A stretch of DNA of 48,313 nt from Kiritimatiellia bacterium (GTDB lineage: Bacteria > Verrucomicrobiota > Kiritimatiellia > JAFGHX01): positions 1 through 48,313 of the forward strand of contig JAFGHX010000005.1 of NCBI GenBank assembly GCA_016929905.1. Reading direction: 5' to 3'. Below are more notes on the stretch, generated by a model that ran no database searches, was not told where the DNA came from, and was given only the letters and a program-made list of their open reading frames with translations. The stretch is not shown here. Position 1 is the first letter of the stretch.

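Noticed and set aside
48288..48290. GTG at 48290 as start of the giant protein
   Set aside because: It lies in the middle of a LamG domain (preceded in frame by PIGEWLY) and the frame remains open to the window edge.
1..48313. tRNA, rRNA or riboswitch
   Set aside because: No tRNA cloverleaf, rRNA core sequence or known riboswitch motif was recognised on either strand.

Overview
The window is a high-GC bacterial segment. Codon use is strongly biased, and an exosortase/PEP-CTERM pair sits beside very large multidomain secreted proteins built from DUF2341, LamG-type jellyroll, Calx-beta, PA14 and thrombospondin-3-like modules. This combination points to the PVC superphylum, most likely Kiritimatiellota or a close relative. 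That assignment is inferred from protein style only; no rRNA or marker gene is present.

Layout. (1) 1-4173, minus strand: a ferrous-iron operon in the order DtxR-family regulator, feoA, feoA, a four-helix-bundle (23S rRNA intervening-sequence-protein family) gene, feoB. A near-consensus -35 box and a perfect 11+11 bp operator lie in front of the regulator. Arrays of period-7 repeats interrupt the operon, and the four-helix-bundle gene sits between two long arrays of the same heptamer in inverted orientation. (2) 4319-8401, plus strand: an exosortase with the Cys/Arg/His triad fused to about 1000 residues of TPR-like helical repeats. (3) 8402-8867: convergent intergenic region with three consecutive inverted repeats. 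(4) 8868-9701, minus: a small PEP-CTERM protein, the likely exosortase substrate. (5) 9883-12213, minus: a secreted protein whose N-terminal domain is paralogous to the PEP-CTERM protein, followed by calcium-binding repeats and six FG-GAP-like propeller repeats. (6) 12214-13223: about 1 kb without a credible gene, packed with heptamer arrays, a 12-mer array and hairpin elements, many in nested inverted pairs. (7) 13224-48313, minus: a single open reading frame covering about 73% of the window, at least 11,695 residues, whose 5' end lies outside the window. It holds 27 DUF2341 domains, each with a LamG-type domain, grouped in blocks of three or four separated by seven Calx-beta domains, and a more varied C-terminal 2,600 residues.

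How the parts may work together. The regulator probably senses iron and represses the feo genes. The exosortase probably processes PEP-CTERM proteins such as its neighbour. The FG-GAP protein and the giant protein look extracellular and adhesive or glycan-binding, but neither shows a recognisable C-terminal sorting signal here.

The most unusual signal is the short-repeat system. Three unrelated heptamer families (GAAACTT-like, AAATGAA-like, TTGACCA-like) all have period 7 and all carry TGA on one strand. Four genes end exactly in or against such arrays in the TGA-bearing orientation, so each array acts as a stop in all three frames. The opposite, stop-free orientation is found in front of feoB and inside the signal-peptide region of the FG-GAP gene.
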